Shown: positions 11,062 through 28,379 of the stretch, one piece after another
Position numbering within the stretch: position 1 is the stretch's first letter
How the letters are laid out: the number at the start of each line of letters is the position of its first letter
From: Adiantum capillus-veneris
Taxonomy: Eukaryota > Streptophyta > Polypodiopsida > Polypodiales > Pteridaceae
NCBI GenBank assembly: GCA_014529385.2
Contig: CM043962.1
Coordinates: 37,167,098 to 37,231,097 of the forward strand
Direction: 5' to 3'
Length of the DNA stretch: 64,000 nucleotides
The notes under the pieces: generated by a model
Database searches by the model: none
What the model was told of the DNA's origin: nothing
Seen by the model: the letters and a program-made list of their open reading frames with translations, nothing else
Translations under genes and position numbers: made by a program

Positions 11062-11204
11062 TGTCATGCCAAGGGTAGGACCAGGCACGGCCAAGGGCCA
11101 GGACGGACATGCAGTCAAGGGGGTCCCTATATTTAGCAGGCCAAGGGTCTATATAGGGCATGGCTGGGTGGTGATGAGCATGTTCCAGTTCCCTATGCAT
11201 TACA
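11062..11204 (+). repeat. 3' LTR of the non-autonomous element
   Basis: TGTCATGCC to CATTACA, 143 bp, with proper TG...CA ends. It is followed directly by the target duplication ATAGA (11205-11209). Confidence 0.92.
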
Positions 11205-11540
11205 ATAGAGGTATGTTTGGTGTTTATAACCCAGCATCTACTAGTATTTGGAATCCTTTCAGAGCTCAAGCTGCTGGAGGGAGGCGAAGTGGACTCATTT
11301 ATACTGTGACTTGAGATGAAGGTTTTTTCCCAAGGAATCAAGAATCTTTCTAGGGTGGTTGGCCCGGTTGATTCTACCTAGGTTCCGATGCTCTTACAAG
11401 TTTTTTGTATATTAAGGTTATGATGTACCCATTTTTTATAGAATAAATTCATGGCTTTATTGTTTCATTTAGTTGGGGAATTGAAAGATTCTCTTTTATA
11501 TTTTCATTGTGTCCATTTATGCACGTTTTTTCACCCTTCA

Positions 11541-11542
<2 letters not shown>

Positions 11543-11622
<80 letters not shown>
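11543..11622. repeat. (CT)n joined to a run of about 43 C
   Basis: A CT run of about 37 bp passes directly into an uninterrupted C run ending at 11622. Proline- and serine-rich translations here are artefacts of the repeat. The mirror-image composite on the other strand is at 21346-21421. Confidence 0.95.
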
Positions 11623-11639
11623 TACAGATGTAGTGTACA

Positions 11640-14600
11640 TATATATTCATCCTCCACTTGGTCATTATTTGAGTACTATTTCACCCATACACATTTAGGG
11701 GTAGCATGGTTTTCTACGTACCTATGGATGTATTTTGGCTCATGACCTAAATGACATGCTAGGGCAGGCATGAGAATCCCCTCCACTATGCTATTCCTTC
11801 TGCACTCTAATGTATATTGGAATTGCTATGATGATGAAAAGTAAACATGTATACTTCTTGCATAAACCCCTCGAGAGGGGAATCTTCTTTATATATGAAT
11901 AATGATTGAGTTGTCTGCTTGTGCAAACTCCAAATGGGTTTAAGTTGAAATAAATTTGGTTGGATTATAAGACAATGGTATTAAGCTGTAAAGTGATTCT
12001 TGAGTGCTTTAGGAAGGGGAATGAGGTTTTGGTGATATTGTTTAGCAATATGGCAACGTGATTGCCAAGGGATGCAAGATAACTCTTCTACCTTGAAATC
12101 ATGACCAAGGTCTTCTCAATACCAATGATTGAGAATGAATAAAAGGGCATTGAACATAGTAACCTCACCCATCATCATCAATAATATTTTTGTTAGTTAT
12201 CTATCTACATTGATGATAGTCCAAAGGACTAGTTTACAAATGTATAGCTACTTCAACTTAGGATGTGGGAGAAATGTATTTACTAATTGGGATTGAAATC
12301 CCTAATGCTTATAATTGCTAAAGTAGCTAAGAAACTCTAAGCTCTCGAAACCACTGTAGGAAGGAAAAGACTAAAGAATAACTATAGACATAAGTGTCGC
12401 TCAGGGGGGAGGGGGTCTAGGTGATTGAATAATTCCCACTTATGGTGTATATGGACTTTGCAATAGATTAAAACATGGATTTTGATCAATAAGTATGAGA
12501 ATATGTATGCAAACAAGTCTTTTCTCTACAATTATTATTTCCCTTCATTGTCTTATATCTCATAAATTTATTGTTTTTTGTTGAAATTTTTAGTGACTGT
12601 GATTGGATAAATTAGAGGAAAAAATGAATAGAGTAGTAATCATTAAAGAAGGGGAGGAGCTATACAAGGGTTGTGATAAGTGCCTTCACGTAAGAACTTA
12701 TCAGTTACTATATCATGGGATTGAATTTTTTTTCCTTTGGCACTCAATTTGGTACCACAAATATGGGGCTTTATGGTTTATAAAATAGACACATGAAGGA
12801 TTATTTTTTGTAGTGTTGTAATGGCAAGTTTTTTCCAAGAAAGCAGGAGTAGTGCTAGTGACAACAACACACACATTAAATTGACTAATTCAGACACATC
12901 CAAGACAGCTTGAAGATGAATTTTAGGAGTCTGACATCTTTATCTTCTATGTGGATGGCTTAGGGTTGTCTCTGTAGTGGTACCAATGTATTTGTGTGCA
13001 TAGGTAAGAGTGGTCTCATCCAAGTGAGCTTCAGGTGTAGCTTGGTCAAACAGACATGTTCATCCTTCCACAACATAATGAGAAATCCTAGATCCAAAAT
13101 GAGATGAAAGGGATGAGGAGAACCTAACAAAATTGCATTTGGCTATTTGTTATTCAAATAGCTTTGTGTTGCAGACAAGTATGTGAAGGATTGGATGTAG
13201 TGGAGGTACTTGTAGCAGAGGAGTAAAACAGATGACCTAAGGATGATGTGTACCTTCGGTGATGTTTAAGATGTTGAGCATGCAAGACTTGGACTTGAAA
13301 GTGGACCAAAAGAGGATGAAAATGTAGAGAGGGAGTGCAATGATGAAGGTGCAAATATGGAGTTCAATGATGAAGATAAAAACATCACATTGAGATAGCC
13401 TTTTTGATACATCAAATCTTTTAGAGGATGGAAAATTAGATAATAGTTTCTGATGACTCTTATTTTTTCATTCACATATTAAAGAAATTTATTTGTGGTT
13501 CATTTTGTTTCACTTTTGATTTATTAATGGCCTTTAATTCCAATAATTATCCCCCTTTTGAATGTTTTAATTGTGTATGTTTCTTTAAAATATTACTTCA
13601 ATCATGCTGATGACAACACTCCTCCATATTCTTTGGCCTTCTTCTTTCTTGTCACCCTCAAGTAGCAAAGAGCCATGATGTAGACATATTGAAGTATGTT
13701 GATCCTTCAAAGAAAATGTGGCATCTCTTACTCGATTACTAGTTTCTAATCACTCCTATAGGCCTATGCCCATTCTCTCAACTTGCACAAGATTGGGTTC
13801 ATGTCCTACTTGGTCGTCCATAGGCCTCATGGGGCAGCTCATCAAGAGATTGTTGTTGTGATCGTGGTGCTACATATGCATTCACACTGCCAAGGCAACA
13901 TCCCTCTATTATTGGTGGAACTGACTGCATACACCTTGGAGCTTACATGGAAATGATGATTCCAAGGTGTACAAGACCAAGGATGGGGCCCCTCTCATGG
14001 GCACAATCGAGATGGCCATGTGAGCTAAGATCTGCCAATTATCTACCATACACTTTAACCACTTTGCCATTGAGCATGGGGATTCTCAAGATACATTCGA
14101 AAGAACCACATCACATGGTATATTATATCAAAGACCGATTGGCATATGGACATGATTCGATGTCGAAAAAATGGATTATAGAGACATCTGTGCGGTGATG
14201 CCACATTGGAGAATGAGGCAAGAGATGCTTTTAGAGAGGAGCACTCAAAATCTTGCATTGCTTGATCCGAAGGAGTGGCTAGGGATATAGCATGAGATGT
14301 ATGACACTTTTGAGATGTTGTAATAGTAGAGGGATGCCAAAAGAGTACAATTCCACTTCATTGGTTCTTTGTTTCTTTGGAGTGGAGGCTATGAAACACA
14401 ATGCCACCAATTGGAAGCTTGTATGAGAATGATACTTAGGTACATAGAGACTTAATTTATCTTCATTGTCATTAGTATGGGTGATGGTCAATACTTTGAT
14501 TGCTTTTAAAATAGATGCAATTATGGTTGTGTAGGAACATACATGAAGGAAGTTATCGACCTTCTAATTGGTCTTACACATACATATTGGCCACCAAAGC

Positions 14601-15150
14601 TGACACTTGACTCCCAAGCTCCTCCCAAGACATAAAGAAGTTCATAATAAATTCTAATAGAAGGGGTTTCAATATATTTTTCCTTTGGAGGACAATTAAG
14701 CCTAAACAATTGTAAACCTATTTTCCATGCTTCTAAACTCTATGAAATTTGTGTACTTATTAGTGGACAGTAGGACCTTATGATACAAGGGAGACTAGTG
14801 CCCCCACTTCTTGTAGCCCATAAAGTTGCCACGATCTATGCTATGGTCATAAGAGGAGGAGGTAAGGAGCTCGGGTTCACCACCCAACCATAGAGGCCAT
14901 AAGAGGAGGAGGTAAGGATCTCATGTTCACCACCGAACGATAGAGGGCTAGAGAGTGCTCTAAGTACCGCACATGATATGCCCCATATGGTACGAAGAGG
15001 ATAACAACTCAAAGCTTGGCTATATAGTGGTGGCCTACCTATCTACACTAGCCTATTGAAAGGCCACCGAAGAGTGGGTGCTAATTGTGTCTGAAGTTCA
15101 ATCTTAAGGACCCCGTAGTTGAGGGTATGCATGGTCACCTAGTTTTTCTC
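11640..15150. other. Unassigned intergenic stretch
   Basis: Mostly AT-rich sequence with short, overlapping open frames under 85 codons on both strands. I see no recognisable protein domain, RNA gene or element terminus. It may be old transposon debris. Only the 50-bp tandem repeat at 14848-14947 stands out. Confidence 0.5.
14848..14947. repeat. 50-bp tandem duplication
   Basis: CATAAGAGGAGGAGGTAAGG starts at 14848 and 14898 and both units continue to a TTCACCACC block and CATAGAGG/GATAGAGG. Two copies with a few substitutions. Confidence 0.85.
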
Positions 15151-15181
15151 TTTGTTCACATCTCAATGTTTTCTTGTTAAA

Positions 15182-15220
<39 letters not shown>

Positions 15221-15264
15221 CTAGTTTTTCTTTTTGTTTACATCTCAATGTTTGCTTCTTGTAG

Positions 15265-15356
<92 letters not shown>
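15124..15356. repeat. Duplicated block with two (CT)n arrays
   Basis: A non-repetitive block (CACCTAGTTTTTCTCTTTGT and about 35 bases more) ending at a CT array at 15185-15218 recurs directly before the longer CT array at 15268-15356. The unit plus its microsatellite was duplicated and one array then expanded. Confidence 0.8.
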
Positions 15357-15360
<4 letters not shown>

Positions 15361-15375
15361 GATTCTCTTCTTTCG

Positions 15376-15777
15376 TGTGTGTGTGTGCGCGTGCTAGTAA
15401 AAAGAGGAAAATGGTATAACCTTTCTATCACCCAAGTGTGGTAGATTGGTTATGCCATTTCCCTCTTGGATAATAGGTCTTGAGCTCAACTCTCCTCGTC
15501 GGATAGATCATCAAGGTCTCTTGGGATAATTTCCTACGATGTTAAAATTGTCTTCTTCTCGCGTGCGCACGTGCGTGCGTGTGTGTGTGTGTGTGTGCGC
15601 GCGTGCTAATAAAAAGAGGAAAATGGTATAACCTTTCTATCACCCAAGTGTGGTAGATTTGTTATGCCATTTCCCTCTTGAATAATAGGTCTTGAGTTCA
15701 ACTCTCCTTGTCGGATAGATCTTCAAAGTCTCTTGGGATAGTTTCCTACGATGTTAAAATCTTCGTCTTCTTCTTCT
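15376..15777. repeat. 212-bp tandem duplication headed by (GT)n
   Basis: GTGCTAGTAAAAAGAGGAAA at 15391 and GTGCTAATAAAAAGAGGAAA at 15603 start two copies of about 185 bp. Each is preceded by a GT/GC-alternating run and ends at TTTCCTACGATGTTAAAAT. Alternating GC/GT before copy two could form Z-DNA. Confidence 0.88.
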
Positions 15778-15780
15778 TCT

Positions 15781-15872
<92 letters not shown>
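15781..15872. repeat. (TC)n(AC)n compound microsatellite
   Basis: About 26 bp of TC followed by about 66 bp of AC. It immediately precedes the first copy of the 1.7-kb repeat family. Confidence 0.95.
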
Positions 15873-15873
<1 letters not shown>

Positions 15874-15884
15874 ATTCTCATTAC

Positions 15885-17501
15885 TTCAAGTTCTATGTGT
15901 TGCTGATACTGGTTCTAAATCTTTTAAGGTTCCATTTGTGTGAATACATCTCACTTGATCTCTTGCTTTGTAGGTGCTTATGCACCTACTCAGTACATTT
16001 GGCTTTTGTGTATTCATAAATAGATCTAAGTAATCTTGAGCATAATGCTTGGTTACTGTAATTCTTAGGATTTGGCCTTTTGTATACATAAGAACTGGTA
16101 AATTCATCATGTACACATACACCCAGGCTAATCAACACTCACTTGGAGATTGTCTTCTCAAGACATAACCTAGGGTTGTCTAAAAGATCCTTACACAGTC
16201 CTTGATGGACAACTCACAAATTCTTTGCTTAAACTAGATGGCTGTCTTGCTGAGCTATCACAATGATTTTGGATTAATTGTGGACTGAGTTTTCAGGGTT
16301 CTCTTAGATGTAAATAGTAACCCTATATCTGACTGGCAGATTTTCATGTGATGTTACCATTATCGACATCTGACTTGGAGGTCTTATACTCAGTGGACAT
16401 ACGATGTTGAGCATCAAATTGTGTGGTTGTTTGGATCCTAAAACATGTCTTTGTATAGCCACATATGGTACTATCCTTTGATATCTCATTTATAGGTATA
16501 TATAAATATAAATGACATTATATATGGTATATCTTCTCGAAGCGGTTTTGGATTGAATATTGTACTATGAGGTGGGAAGGCATTGAATCATTTCAAGGCT
16601 ACCTTACCCAACTTTATTATCTTAGAACTAATTTATCTTGTGTTCAATGCTAGCAAGAATGTATGCATAGCCGCATTGTAGAAGAAGGATACAATACAAC
16701 TTATTGTCGATACTAGTAAAAACCAACTCTCTTAAATTGTACTTCTATGCATGAACTCACTTTTGATGAAGGTAAGTATATAGTGGTGAATTCACAATTG
16801 TAAAGAGCTGTTTGATGCTATCCTTTCTTGATGGATAAATGCATAATTTTTGAACAAAGGTTTGTAAATTTGCTTTGAAATTAATCCAATGATTGCTAAA
16901 AGAGACTTAATCCTCAAGTGGGGGTCTCCGATGAGATGGAATTAGACTTGACTTTTGAGAATTGATCCAATTTACAAAGGAGATGCTGTCCGATTTTTTT
17001 TTGTAAACAATATCGAAAATAAATGGCTCATTCTTTTAACTTAATATTTGATCTATATTATGTTGTTAGTTTTTGTTGTAATTTTTGACACTGATAACAA
17101 GGGGAGGGAGTCGTGACGCCTGTCTTCCCCAGTAATGCCAGTTCTGACCGGCTTGCGTTTCTTGGATGGTGACAGGTAAGAGATTCTTTCCTTGGGATTA
17201 CAACGACAACTGTAGCGATAACTGAAGATCGTCCATTGTTCGATTTTTTTGATTAGTGATAGATGACCCTTGTATATGACTCTTTGATAAAAACATGTAA
17301 GACATATAGCACTCTTTGATAAAAACATGTAATACACTATATGTCTGTATCTGGTTTAAATGTCAATTGTAGTCCTAACTTTATCTACTTGTTATCTAAT
17401 GTATACATAAGATTTGATTATTTACATGTTGACTGGTCTCTAGTCCCATTGTATGCTTCAATAGTTTGTGAAATCAAACTATTGTTAGGTACTCTTTCTT
17501 A

Positions 17502-17578
<77 letters not shown>
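15885..17578 (+). repeat. Unclassified 1.7-kb repeat, copy A, ending in (AC)n
   Basis: Starts about CTATGTGTTGCTGATACTGG and matches copy B over its length, with small indels. Landmarks in order: TAGGTGCTTATGCACCTACT, GGATTTGGCCTTTTGTATAC, GGCTACCTTACCCAACTTTA, GGTGACAGGTAAGAGATTC. It ends at an (AC)n array of about 74 bp (17505-17578). Strand is assigned by treating the microsatellite as the 3' end. No credible coding sequence, LTR or TIR was seen; a non-LTR or SINE/LINE-derived element with a simple-repeat tail is one possibility. Confidence 0.75.
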
Positions 17579-19061
<1,483 letters not shown>

Positions 19062-19339
19062 TGTGGCTGAAAAAGGACCTTCTACGAGGGCTTGACAGCA
19101 CTATACGAGTGCTATGCACACAAATGGACACACATGATCAACATAGACATTATTTCCTTCAACAGGCGAATGAAGGAATAAATCACCCAATGCTAGAGCT
19201 ATAGCGTCCTCACAACCTCATACCGATTTCTCTCTCAAACCTTAGGCTCTGGAATCATCGTCCAATTTCGAGGTTGTCCCCTTGGACACACTTGGATTGA
19301 CATTCATGTAAGTTCTTATGCACCTACTTAGTACATAGG

Positions 19340-20990
19340 TTTTGTAAAAATGATGATTTTAAATGATACTGTGGTATTGGAGAGTTGAACTTAAGTGTAT
19401 CTCTATGTGTTGCTAATACTGGTTCTAAATCTTTTGGGGTTCCATTTGTGTGAATACATCTTACCCGATCTCTTGCTTGTAGGTGCTTATGCACATACTC
19501 AGTACATTTGGCTTTTGTGTATTCATAAATAAATGTAAGTAATCTTGAGCATAATGCTTGGTTACTATAATTCTTAGGATTTGGCCTTTTGTATACATAA
19601 GAACTGGTAAATTCATCATGTACACATACACCCATGCTAATCAACGCTCACTTGGAGATTGTCTTGTCAAACCATGCCCTAGGATTGTCTAAAAGATCCT
19701 TACATAATCCTTGATGAACAACTCACAAATTCTTTGCTTAAACTAGCTGGCTGTCATGTTGGGCTATCACAATGATTTTGGATTGATTATGGACTGATTT
19801 TTTAGGGTTTGCTTTGATGTAAATAGTAACCCTGTCTAACTGGCAGATTTTTCATGTGATGTTACCATTATCGACATCTGACTTGGAGGCTTATACTCAC
19901 TGGACATACGATGTTGAGCATCGAATTGTGCGGTTGTTTGGATCCTAAAACATGTCTTTATATAGCCATATATGGTACTATCCTTTGGTATCTCAGTTAT
20001 AGGTATATATAAATATAAATGACATTATATATGGTATATCTTCTGGAAGCGGTTTTGGATTGGATATTGTACTATGAGGTGGGAAGGCATTGAATCATTT
20101 CAAGGCTACCTTACCCAACTTTATTAGCTTGGAGCTAATTTATCTTGTCTTCAAGGCTAGCAAGAACGTATGCATAGCCGTAACATTGTATAAGAAGGAT
20201 ACAATACGACTTACTGTCGATACTAGTAAAAACCAACTCTCTTAAATTGTACTTCTATGTAGGAACTCACTTTTGATGAAGGTAAGTATATAGTGGTGAA
20301 TTCACAATTGTAAAGAGTTGTTTGATGCTATCCTTTCTTGATGGATAAATGTATAGTTTTTGAAACAAAGGTTTGTAATTTGCTTTGAAATTAATCCAAT
20401 GATTGCTAAAAGAGCCTTAATCCTCAAGTGGGGTCCTCGAATGAGATGGCATTAGATAGAACTTTTGAGAATTGATCCAATTTACAAAGGAGATGCTGTC
20501 TGTTTTTTGGAATTAAATGATGTAAACAATATCGGAAATAAATGGCTCATTCTTTTAACTTAATATTTGATCTATGTTATGTTGTTAGTTTTTGTTGTAA
20601 TTTTTGACATCAATAACAAGGGAAGGGAGTCATTGACACCTGTCTTCCCAAGTAATGCCAGTTATGACGGGCTTGTGTTTCTTGGATGGTGACAGGTAAG
20701 AGATTCTTTCCTTGGTATTACAACAACAACTGCGGCAATAACTAAAGATCGTCCATTGTTTGGTTATTTTGATTAGTGATAGATGACCTTTGTATATGAC
20801 TGTTTGATAAAAACATGTAATACACCATATGTCTGTATCTGGTTTAAATGTCAATTGTAGTTTTAACTTAATCTACTTGTTATCTAACGTATACATAAGA
20901 TTTGATTATTTACATGTTGACTGGTCTCTACTCCCATTGTATGGTTTAATAGTTTGTGAAATCAAACTATTATTAGATAATCTTTCTTAA

Positions 20991-21064
<74 letters not shown>
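19340..21064 (+). repeat. Unclassified 1.7-kb repeat, copy B, ending in (AC)n
   Basis: Direct-orientation homologue of copy A, from the TTTTGTAAAAATGATGATTT region, which copy A lacks but copy C has, to an (AC)n array at 20993-21064. Differences from A are mostly single bases and short indels. Its 5' side is followed by the same marker sequence order as in A. Confidence 0.8.
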
Positions 21065-21065
<1 letters not shown>

Positions 21066-21099
21066 GCTATAATCGTTTGAAAAAGAATATAGTGTATTT

Positions 21100-21345
21100 T
21101 GATTCATTTAATAATCTCTCTCTATCTCTCTCTCACACACACATACACAATCTTGAAGAGCAAGAAATTGGCATTTTTCAAGCAAAGAGTAGTATTTTTG
21201 GAGCGTAATATTTGGCTATGTGCAATGTTTTTTGGGAATTTGGGACACCGTAATTTGGACAATGTAATGTCGCAATTTATTGTAAATTTAAGATTTGGCA
21301 AAAAATCATTTTGTGTGTATCTCTATTGTTCCGTAATGCTTCTAT
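21100..21345. other. Short AT-rich spacer with TC/CA microsatellites
   Basis: Contains CTCTCTCTATCTCTCTCTCA then CACACATACACA. An open frame running through it is not supported by any motif. Nothing else seen. Confidence 0.4.
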
Positions 21346-21364
21346 GGGGGGGGGGGGGGGGGGG

Positions 21365-21421
<57 letters not shown>
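21346..21421. repeat. Run of 22 G joined to (GA)n
   Basis: G at 21346-21367 passes directly into about 54 bp of GA. This is the reverse complement of the (CT)n-poly(C) arrangement at 11543-11622. Purine-only strand of about 76 bases. Confidence 0.95.
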
Positions 21422-21424
<3 letters not shown>

Positions 21425-21659
21425 TATAAAAAACATTCATAAGCTGTGCACTTATAAGCTCCCCAATTAGCTAAACTTTCAAACCATCTTTGACTTGCTA
21501 AATGCCACTTTTGTCATGTGCATTTGTGGTGTGGGCACGAGAAGTCATGTCCACTTGATTGGCGCACGTGAACAAAATAGTTCGTTGCACCAGAATGTTT
21601 GTGTTGTGGAAAATGAGCCTTGGATTGGTAAGGTTTGAGAATTTGACACAGGCCGTCTC

Positions 21660-23426
<1,767 letters not shown>

Positions 23427-23501
<75 letters not shown>

Positions 23502-23643
23502 GCATGGATGGAAGTTGCCGAGTTAATCACGTGTGCACACACACGTCCACACCTCATTATATCTCCCTGCTCTCTTGCCACCATTGTCTCGCATCAGATT
23601 ATGGCTTGTCAAATACAGTGCTGTGCATGGGCAGTGGGTGTAT

Positions 23644-23716
<73 letters not shown>
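23427..23716. repeat. Two (AC)n arrays
   Basis: AC arrays at about 23427-23498 and 23645-23716, separated by 146 bp that carry a few more CACACA runs. Confidence 0.95.
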
Positions 23717-23718
<2 letters not shown>

Positions 23719-23861
23719 GTCACACACGTTCTGTCACATATTTGAAAATATACTCACTTACTACTTAGGCTCTTCTCTCTGAAATTGTCATTTATGCATG
23801 CAAAAACACAAGAATGTTAGTTCTTGGATGATACACTCAAGCAAAAATTGTTTTGGATTCC

Positions 23862-25626
<1,765 letters not shown>

Positions 25627-25639
25627 CAATGGGAGGTTG

Positions 25640-26907
25640 AGCTAGAGATGTGGGGGAGGAGGAAAACAGAGGAGGAGGAGTATCATAGCTGGCAAAGGTG
25701 GTGCATGGGCGCCTGCTCAACCATGATATACATGAACTGCCAAGCATGAAACAAAAACCACTTGTGGACACTCGCGTGTCAAAATAATCAATCCAATCTG
25801 AGTCCAAAAAAGCATGTAAGTCTGGCGGAAATCATCCCCCCTTGGGAAAAACAAGCCAAGATGTAAAGTGCCACTAAGGTAGCAAAAATTCCTCTTGACA
25901 GCCTGCCAATGCTTAGACCTTGGGCTATGCATAAATTTGCTAACCTGTGAGACTGCAAATTGAATATCCGGCCTCGTGTTGCATACATAAATGAGGCATC
26001 CAACATTAGTTTTGTAAAGAGTGACATCTGTAGGATCACCAGCATCATGAAGATTCAATTTCAAACCTGTTTCCATGGGAGTGGTACTAGGTTTGCAATC
26101 CTTAAGTCCAAACTTACATAGCAATGTCTCTATGTAGCGTTTTTGACACAATGCTATACCACCATCACACTGCTTAAATTGTATGCCCAAGTAATGATGC
26201 AACAACCCCAAATCTTTTATCTTGACAGCAGCATTCAAATCAGCCTTAAATTCAGCAATATGTCTCTCATTTGGTCCAGTGATCAGCAAATCATCTACAT
26301 AAGAACCACAATGAGAAGTACATCACCCTCACGCTTACATACAATGCGCTTTTTGTTGGACTGTTACAAAAGCCTCGTTTGACCAAATGAGTGTCAGATT
26401 TCTCATACCAAGCACAAGGAGATCGCTTCAACCCATACAAAGGCTTCCTACATCTGCACACTTTGTCCTCAGTTGTCCTTTCTTGACAAAATCACGAGGC
26501 TGAGTTAGATAAACTTCCTCAAATATGTCACCATTCAAGAAAGCAATAACAATGTTTGATTGATGTACATCCCAACCAAAATGAGCTGCCAATGCACATA
26601 GAAAATGCACAGTAGTCATACAAAAAGTGGGAGAAAAATTCTTTTCATAATCTTTGCCTTTTTGCTGTGCATAACCCTTTGCAACAAGTCAAGCCTTATG
26701 TCGATCGATCTCACCATTCGGCTTGTGTTTCAACTTGTAAACCCAGTTCGTACCAATGGCCTTTTCACCATGAGGCAAATCACATAAAGTCCATGTGTCA
26801 TTTTCTATAAGTGCATCATATTCTAATTGCATGGCAGCCATCCAATTTTTTGAATTCTGTGCTTCATCAAAAGACATAGGTTCCAAGGCATCATGTAAGC
26901 TAGGCAC
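25640..26907 (-). pseudogene. Copia reverse transcriptase and RNase H (fragmentary)
   Basis: RT start reads WMAAMQLEYDALIENDTWTL and GTNWVYKLKHKPNGEIDRHKA (26907-26689). Next come AFLNGDIFEEVYLTQP (26619-26428) and, after a break, LITGPNERHIAEFK, DLGLLHHYLGIQF and the GCLIYVCNTRPDIQFAVSQV block (26289-25717). The YVDD box would fall at the frame break near 26290-26310. RNase H is represented by STSGFCFMLGSSCISWLSRR (about 25760), then homology stops. Frame changes occur at about 26690, 26420 and 26290. Confidence 0.85.
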
Positions 26908-27265
26908 AGCGAAAGCATAACAACTTGATGCATAAGATGCATGGCTAGAGCTTGAACGATACGACTAGACAAAGGTGCATCCAATTTACTGTCACACAAT
27001 GTATGCACCAGCCATTTTGGCATACCTCTAGCCTGCTTATTTTCAGCCCTTTCCTCATCAAGTACATCTTGTATATCTGCATCAATGATAGGCTGACCTG
27101 TAACATTTTTGGAAACCCCCATAGGCTGTACATTTGCTTCATTGGAATTTACATTCGAACTTCCACCACTGAAAAGAGGCAACAAAGTGTCATAAATGTC
27201 CTGTGAGCTTACATTACTATCTCTACTACATGACAACAAGGACTGAACAGAATCTTCCACAAACA

Positions 27266-28248
27266 CTATATCCCGTGAAACTTGAATGCATAATTCACTG
27301 GTTTACCTGTCCATGCCTCTTCTGGAACTCCCCCATCCAATGCCGTTGAGGGTGACCGATTGATTAAGTACAATGACGTACTTATAGCTTCTGCCCAAAG
27401 CTCAAGCGGTAGGCATGCATGTAGCCGCATGCTTCGTGCTCGCTCCATGATTATTCTGTTCATTCTTTTGGAAATTCCATTTTGTGGAGGTGTCCTTGGG
27501 GTTGTTCTTTGCCTTCGAATGCCACTGCTAGCAAAAAAGGTTTCAAAAGCTTGGCTGCAATATTTGCCTCCATTGTCGGATTTGAGGCATTTTACCTTAG
27601 TACCTGTTTCATTCTCCACAAAGGCTTTCCACCTTTGAAATATGGAAAACACATTGGATTTATTCTTCATTACATAAACCCATGTTTTCCTAGTCGCATC
27701 GTTTATGAATGTTACATAGTACAATGAGCCACCAAGTGATGGTGTACTTGCAAGACCCAAACGTCAGAATGAACCAGCTCAAGTTTTTTTTTTTCATTTC
27801 GAGATTTTTGAAATTTTACCCTCTTTTGTTTACCATAAACACAATCTTCATAGAACTCTAAGTCCACTTCTTTCAAACCTGGTAGAAGCTTCTTTGTTTG
27901 AAGGATTTGCGTTCCTTTGGCACTCATATGCCCAAGCCGGTAGTGACACGCCGCATTGTCGACTTCTGTAGTTGTTGCACAAGCTGAAGGTTGCGTGCTA
28001 ACAGTACACAAGTAAAGTGTACCAACTTTTTCTCCCTTGGAAACCACCAAAGATCCCTTTGAGATCTTGCACCGTTTGTTTCCAAATGCAATGTTGTGAC
28101 CTTCATCGTCCAATTGTCCTGTAGAGATCAAATTTTTGCAAAGAAAAGGAACATGCCTTAAATCTTTAAGCTTCCATTCATTTCCGTTAGCAGTTTTGAT
28201 AGAAACTATACCTTTGCTGACAATCTCACAAGCTTCATCATCTCCCAA
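27266..28248 (-). pseudogene. Copia pre-integrase and integrase core
   Basis: The segment 28248-27712 gives the post-protease/pre-integrase region: LRHVPFLCKNLISTGQLDDEG, then CHYRLGHMSAKGTQIL with the H of the HHCC module and DCVYGKQKRVKF. The core follows at 27760-27266: YVTFINDATRKTWVY, LKSDNGGKYCSQAF (second catalytic D) and RTPPQNGISKRMNR, where the usual NGVAERMNR glutamate reads K. After KPVNYA about 60 residues are missing and the frame resumes in the VSRDIVFVEDS block (near 27270). Enzymatically dead. Confidence 0.85.
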
Positions 28249-28379
28249 GTATACATACCCAAAATTACCTTTGGTGTAATCTTGAAAATGTTGCTTGTGT
28301 GGTGTCGCATGGAATGGAGCCCCAGAATCTACTATTCAGGAATTAGATACATTGTCTAATGAAAATATTAGATCATTTT

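Larger units (their letters stand above)
5166..11204 (+). mobile_element. Non-autonomous LTR retrotransposon, complete, TSD ATAGA
   Basis: Two 143-bp direct repeats (5166-5308 and 11062-11204) differ at five positions by my count. They are flanked by identical ATAGA (5161-5165 and 11205-11209). A primer site (TGGTATCAGAGC, 5310-5321) follows the left repeat, and a polypurine tract (AAGGGGGGAGTAA) precedes the right one. These are the full hallmarks of a copia-type LTR element. The 5.7-kb interior has no gag, protease, integrase or RT motif in any frame, so it would need proteins in trans. The left LTR starts TT instead of TG. Size and lack of genes fit a LARD-like class better than a TRIM; the LTRs are TRIM-sized. 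Confidence 0.9.

Noticed and set aside
10067-11118. Pair of similar minus-strand frames (10342-10067 and 11118-10819) considered as a conserved gene pair
   Set aside because: They are the two copies of the duplicated 3' interior; similarity comes from the duplication, not from coding constraint.
13947-14258. Open frames on both strands considered as a host gene
   Set aside because: Short, overlapping and without a recognisable motif, splice context or codon pattern.
15152-15419. Leu/Ser-rich open frames over CT arrays, and similar ones over other microsatellites (11451-11745, 17890-18219, 18647-19204, 21099-21822, 23504-23782, 25417-25807, 50858-51357)
   Set aside because: Translations of simple repeats (Leu-Ser, Thr-His, Cys-Val, Arg-Glu); no start context, no non-repetitive domain.
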